DNA of 64,000 bases from Amycolatopsis antarctica. GTDB taxonomy: Bacteria > Actinomycetota > Actinomycetes > Mycobacteriales > Pseudonocardiaceae. Every line of letters begins with the position of its first letter. The first letter of the stretch is position 1. The position numbers and the translations under genes were made by a program. Positions 60,903-64,000 of this stretch are shown here, piece by piece. The stretch spans positions 1-64,000 of the forward strand of contig NZ_NKYE01000006.1 of NCBI RefSeq assembly GCF_002262875.1, read 5' to 3'. The notes beneath the pieces were generated by a model that made no database searches, was not told where the DNA came from, and worked only from the letters and a program-made list of their open reading frames with translations.

Positions 60903-62111
60903 ATGACCACACGTGTCCGGCTTCTACCGGCTCGTCTGAGCGACCTGCCGGAGTGGCTGCAGGACGTCCTCGTGGTCGTGATCTCCCTCGCAATCGGCCT
61001 CACGCTGTATCTGACGGATTTCTCCCCGCTGCACACCGAAGCCGACTGGGCGCCTGACTGGTTGCGCCCGGTGTTGTTCGCGGCCATCTGCCTCGCCGAG
61101 CTGTTCCGCAGGCGGGCGCCCGCGTTCGCCGTGACGGCCGGACTGGTCCTGGTCGTCGTAGACGGGCTGCTCGGCGTCACCATGCCGATGTGGATCGTCT
61201 ACGCGGACCTGTTGTACGCCGCGACGCTCTACGGTTCCCGGCGACTGGGCCGGGTCACCATTCCCGCGGCGGCGGTCGGCATGGAAGGCGCCGTGCTGGC
61301 CTCGGTCATCCTCGTCCACGACTGGCGGGCGACGATCGTGTCGAGTGTGACCGCGTTGCCGTTCATCGTGATCCCGGTGTGGTGGGCGGCGAACATCCGG
61401 CAGCACCAGGAACTCGCGGCGACGGAGCGGGCCAACGCCGCCCAGCTCGTCCGGATCGCCGAACTGGACCGGCGTGCCGCCGTCGCCGCGGAACGCGCCC
61501 GGATGTCACGCGAACTGCACGACGCCATCGCCGGGTACGTCTCCGCCATAGCCATCCAGGCCGACGCTGCGTTGTCGATGAACCAGGCACAGTCCAAGAC
61601 CATGCGTACCGTGCTGGACTCGATCCGGGAGAACAGCGTGCGCGCCCTGGAGGAGATGCAGGCGATGATCGGACTGCTCAGCGCCAACGGGGCCGGTGCG
61701 GACGACGAGGCCTCGCCGCCGGCGAAACTGTCGGATCTGCCGCGCCTGGTCGAGTCGGCCAGGGCGAGTGGGCTGGCCATCGACGTTCGCTCGGAACTCG
61801 GCGAGACGGCGTCGATCCCGGGCACCGTGGGGCTCACCGCGTACCGGATCACCCAGGAGGCGCTGACGAACGCCGTCAAGCACGCGCCGAACTCGAAAGC
61901 CAACCTGGACATCAGGCGCACGCACGGATCGCTCGTGGTCGAGGTGACCAACGAGCTGACGGCGGCCTCCAGTGCCGAGGCGGGCTGTGGCGCCGGACTA
62001 CTGAACATGCGCAACAGGGCGACGGCGGTGGGCGGCTCCTTCGACGCCGGCCCGGACGAGCCGGGCTGGTCGGTGCGCGCGGTGCTGCCGATCGAGGAAG
62101 GTCAGTACTGA
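60903..62111 (+). CDS. NarL-type sensor histidine kinase (orphan)
   Basis: A 402-residue membrane kinase. Four or five helices (LVVVISLAIGLTLYL; LFAAICLAELF; FAVTAGLVLVVVDGLLGV; ALPFIVIPVWWAANI) form the sensor region. A coiled coil leads to the HisKA_3 motif RMSRELHDAIAGYVSAIAIQ with phosphoacceptor His206. The ATPase domain shows the N box ITQEALTNAVKHA and a glycine box GCGAGLLNMRNRA. No response regulator gene is adjacent on either side within the window. ATG 60903 is preferred over a TTG 12 nt earlier. It may regulate the neighbouring biosynthetic genes. Confidence 0.9.
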   Translation: MTTRVRLLPARLSDLPEWLQDVLVVVISLAIGLTLYLTDFSPLHTEADWAPDWLRPVLFAAICLAELFRRRAPAFAVTAGLVLVVVDGLLGVTMPMWIVYADLLYAATLYGSRRLGRVTIPAAAVGMEGAVLASVILVHDWRATIVSSVTALPFIVIPVWWAANIRQHQELAATERANAAQLVRIAELDRRAAVAAERARMSRELHDAIAGYVSAIAIQADAALSMNQAQSKTMRTVLDSIRENSVRALEEMQAMIGLLSANGAGADDEASPPAKLSDLPRLVESARASGLAIDVRSELGETASIPGTVGLTAYRITQEALTNAVKHAPNSKANLDIRRTHGSLVVEVTNELTAASSAEAGCGAGLLNMRNRATAVGGSFDAGPDEPGWSVRAVLPIEEGQY

Positions 62112-62344
62112 CTTCCTGCCAGGGCCCCGGACGCGTCGAGGAGCAAGCGGTTCGTCCATTCGGCGCAAGGAATCCGCCGCCCGGTACGTGATCCACCCAG
62201 TTGTGTCCACAGTGGACCTGGTGCGGGTTCTCCCGATGCGTGGGTCGATCGAAAGAAGGACGACAGGCTCCGCGGACCGTCGGATATGATCCGCACGCGC
62301 GGACGCGCTGGAGGCGTCCGCCATTTGCTCGATGGGAGAACCAC

Positions 62345-63454
62345 GTGACACGTTCGCTCGTCACGGAGTCCGAGGCCACGGGCCGTCCGCTACAGGTGGC
62401 CGTGGGCCGCGCGGGAACGCGCTCGGAGGCCGCCGTGCTCTTTCCCTCACTGGGCGAGTATCCGGTCTACGACCCGATGGCCTACCGGTTCATGCTCGAC
62501 GACGAGCGGCGCAACGAGCACTACGCCGCGGCCGTACGGCGACACGCTCCCGGGCGCACGGTGCTCGACATCGGCACCGGCCACGAGGCGGTCTGGGCGA
62601 TCGAGAGCGCCCGCGCCGGAGCGAGCCACGTCTACGCCGTCGAGGTCATCCCGGAGACCGCCGCACTGGCCCGCAAGACCATCGCCGAGGCTGGCCTCGC
62701 CGATCGCATCACCCTGATCGAGGGCCTGTCCACGGACATCGAACTGCCCGTCAGGGCGGAGGTCTGCGTCTCCGAGATCATCGGCACCCTCGGTGGTTCC
62801 GAGGGTGCCGGTCCCGTGTTGCGGGACGCGCGCCTGCGGCTGCTGACACCGGACGGGGTGTTCGTGCCGCACCGGTCGGCTACCACTGTCGTGGCGGTCG
62901 ACCTCGACACCGCCTTCGGTGGCAGGCGGCCCGCGTTTGCCCCTATCGCCGTGCGCTACCTGGACAAGATCTTCGGCTCGGTCGGCCGGCCGTTCGACCT
63001 GCGGGTGTGCGTTCCGCGGTTGAACGAGGCGGCGTTCCTCTCGGAGATCGCCGAAGTCGAGTCCCTCGAGTTCAACGGCGAACTGCGACCGGAGGGCACC
63101 GATCACCGCGAGCTGCGGGTCACGAAATCCGGAACACTGCACGGTTTCGCGCTCGGCGTGCGGCTCTGGGTCGACGAGAACCAGTCGCCACTCGACTCGT
63201 TCTCCCAGCGCACCAACTGGTTCCCGGTCTACGCACCCGTCTCCACCGCGGGTCTGCCGGTGGCCGAGGGGGATCGGATCACGCTGGAGTTCGTGACACG
63301 GCTCAGCGACGACGGGGTGCATCCCGACTACGAGCTGACCGGGGAACTGGAACCCGTGGCAGGGGAGCGCGTCCCGTTGCACTGGAGGTCCGGTCATCAC
63401 GACATGGGTTTCCGGACGAACGGCTTCTACCGCGAACTGTTCCCCGGCGACTGA
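62345..63454 (+). CDS. PRMT-like class I methyltransferase, copy 1
   Basis: A 369-residue SAM-dependent methyltransferase with the layout of protein arginine methyltransferases. Motif I is VLDIGTGHEAVWAIESARAG (from residue 73), the acidic post-I strand is VYAVEVIP, and a double-E-like loop reads CVSEIIGTLGGSEGAG (Glu144 and Glu153). A beta-barrel C-terminal half (TLHGFALGVRLWVDENQSPL, EFVTRLSDDGVHPDYELTGELEPV) follows, as in PRMTs. An N-terminal FPSLGEYPVYDPMAYRFML replaces the usual start. GTG 62345 follows GGGAGAA by 5-6 nt. A homologous gene follows after 75 nt. Target (protein, peptide or small amine) is unknown. Confidence 0.82.
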   Translation: MTRSLVTESEATGRPLQVAVGRAGTRSEAAVLFPSLGEYPVYDPMAYRFMLDDERRNEHYAAAVRRHAPGRTVLDIGTGHEAVWAIESARAGASHVYAVEVIPETAALARKTIAEAGLADRITLIEGLSTDIELPVRAEVCVSEIIGTLGGSEGAGPVLRDARLRLLTPDGVFVPHRSATTVVAVDLDTAFGGRRPAFAPIAVRYLDKIFGSVGRPFDLRVCVPRLNEAAFLSEIAEVESLEFNGELRPEGTDHRELRVTKSGTLHGFALGVRLWVDENQSPLDSFSQRTNWFPVYAPVSTAGLPVAEGDRITLEFVTRLSDDGVHPDYELTGELEPVAGERVPLHWRSGHHDMGFRTNGFYRELFPGD

Positions 63455-63529
63455 GCCGTAGCACGTCCGCCGCACCACCCGCCGCGCCCGCGCGCATGAC
63501 GTGCGGCCTCGACAAGGAGTGACCAAGAC

Positions 63530-64000
63530 ATGAGTTCCTACCGCCTGGCCGAACTGAGTCTTCCGGAAGGCTCGACCCCGGTTCGCGTGGCAGCCACGGA
63601 CGATCGCTGGTTCGACATCGCCGTGCCGTCCGTGGGGGAGTACCCGGTCTACGACGACATGCTGTACCAGATCATGATCGCCGACACCCCGCGCACCGAC
63701 GGCTATCGCCGCGCGGTCCGCCGGCACGCTCGCGGGAAGACGGTGCTCGACATCGGCACGGGCCAGGACGCGCTCTGGGCGATCGCGAGCGCCGAAGCGG
63801 GCGCGCGCAAGGTCTATGGCGTCGAGACCATTCCCGAGTCCGCCCGTCTGGCACGCGACGCCGTGGACCGGGCGGGATACAGTGATCGCGTCACCATCGT
63901 CGAGGGCCTGTCGACCGATGTGGAGCTGCCGGAGCCGATCGACCTCTGCGTGTCCGAGATCATCGGCACCCTCGGTGGATCCGAGGGTGCCGCCTCAGTG
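63530..64000 (+). CDS. PRMT-like class I methyltransferase, copy 2 (cut by window edge)
   Basis: The first 157 residues of a protein homologous to the preceding gene. Matching blocks are VPSVGEYPVYDDMLYQIM, TVLDIGTGQDALWAIASAEA, VYGVETIPESA and CVSEIIGTLGGSEG. It begins MSSYRLAELSLPEGSTPVRV with an additional short lead. AAGGAG lies 10 nt before the ATG. It is in the same direction as copy 1 and very likely in the same operon. The end lies beyond the window. Confidence 0.85.
   Translation, partial: MSSYRLAELSLPEGSTPVRVAATDDRWFDIAVPSVGEYPVYDDMLYQIMIADTPRTDGYRRAVRRHARGKTVLDIGTGQDALWAIASAEAGARKVYGVETIPESARLARDAVDRAGYSDRVTIVEGLSTDVELPEPIDLCVSEIIGTLGGSEGAASV

Overview
High-GC actinomycete chromosome, most likely a member of the Pseudonocardiales (an Amycolatopsis/Prauserella/Saccharomonospora-like organism). 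This is inferred from gene content, not measured: DUF3090, SCO1664-family and DUF3097 proteins, F420-type oxidoreductases, a MptB-type polyprenol-phosphomannose mannosyltransferase, frequent GTG starts, and many apparently leaderless genes with a TAnnnT box 5-8 nt before the start codon. No CRISPR array, rRNA operon or intact insertion sequence is visible.

Left edge (1-550): the tail of an unknown gene, then the decayed C-terminal end of a large serine recombinase that runs into the 3' end of a tRNA-Leu(GAG). This looks like the scar of an integrative element.

0.65-10.5 kb: housekeeping genes. They are an M20 hydrolase, a beta-propeller lipoprotein with a DUF5703 partner, an aldo/keto reductase and an LLM oxidoreductase diverging from a 53-bp tandem repeat, undecaprenyl-diphosphatase plus a histidine phosphatase, an M3 oligopeptidase and malate dehydrogenase.

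10.6-22.7 kb (minus strand): a polysaccharide locus with two paralogous GH92 alpha-mannosidases (one secreted, one without a signal peptide) and a FUSC-type efflux protein. Next to it lies an M55 D-aminopeptidase/M20 peptidase pair. 22.7-28.2 kb: a divergent dipeptide ABC transporter operon (binding protein, two permeases, fused double ATPase). The peptidases and transporter plausibly form one peptide (possibly D-amino-acid dipeptide) scavenging unit.

28.3-48.2 kb: mostly core genes. They are mptB, a PPOX F420 enzyme, a coupled desaturase operon, an S66 carboxypeptidase with an S9 peptidase, DUF3090-SCO1664-DUF3097, NfeD-SPFH, an SGNH hydrolase, a CGNR regulator, the kbl-tdh threonine pathway, soxR, two DUF202 proteins, a LacI regulator, a lipoprotein and an ECF42-like sigma factor.

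48.2-50 kb: about 1.8 kb without a convincing gene. It ends in a good promoter and a leader with mutually exclusive hairpins.

50-64 kb: the most novel region, a seven-gene plus-strand operon that resembles an undescribed biosynthetic cluster. It encodes an adenylate-forming ligase fused to an aldehyde-dehydrogenase-like reductase, a ThDP enzyme with Asp where the catalytic Glu normally sits, a FabF-type ketosynthase, a truncated NRPS adenylation-like protein with a degenerate core, an InhA-like enoyl reductase and a DrrA/DrrB-type exporter. Beyond a strong terminator lie two small minus-strand envelope proteins, an orphan NarL-type histidine kinase and two tandem methyltransferases resembling arginine methyltransferases, the second cut by the window edge. 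My working model is activation and reduction of an acyl group to an aldehyde, ThDP-dependent carboligation, fatty-acid-type elongation and reduction, export, and possible self-resistance through FabF/FabI copies. The product cannot be named from the sequence.
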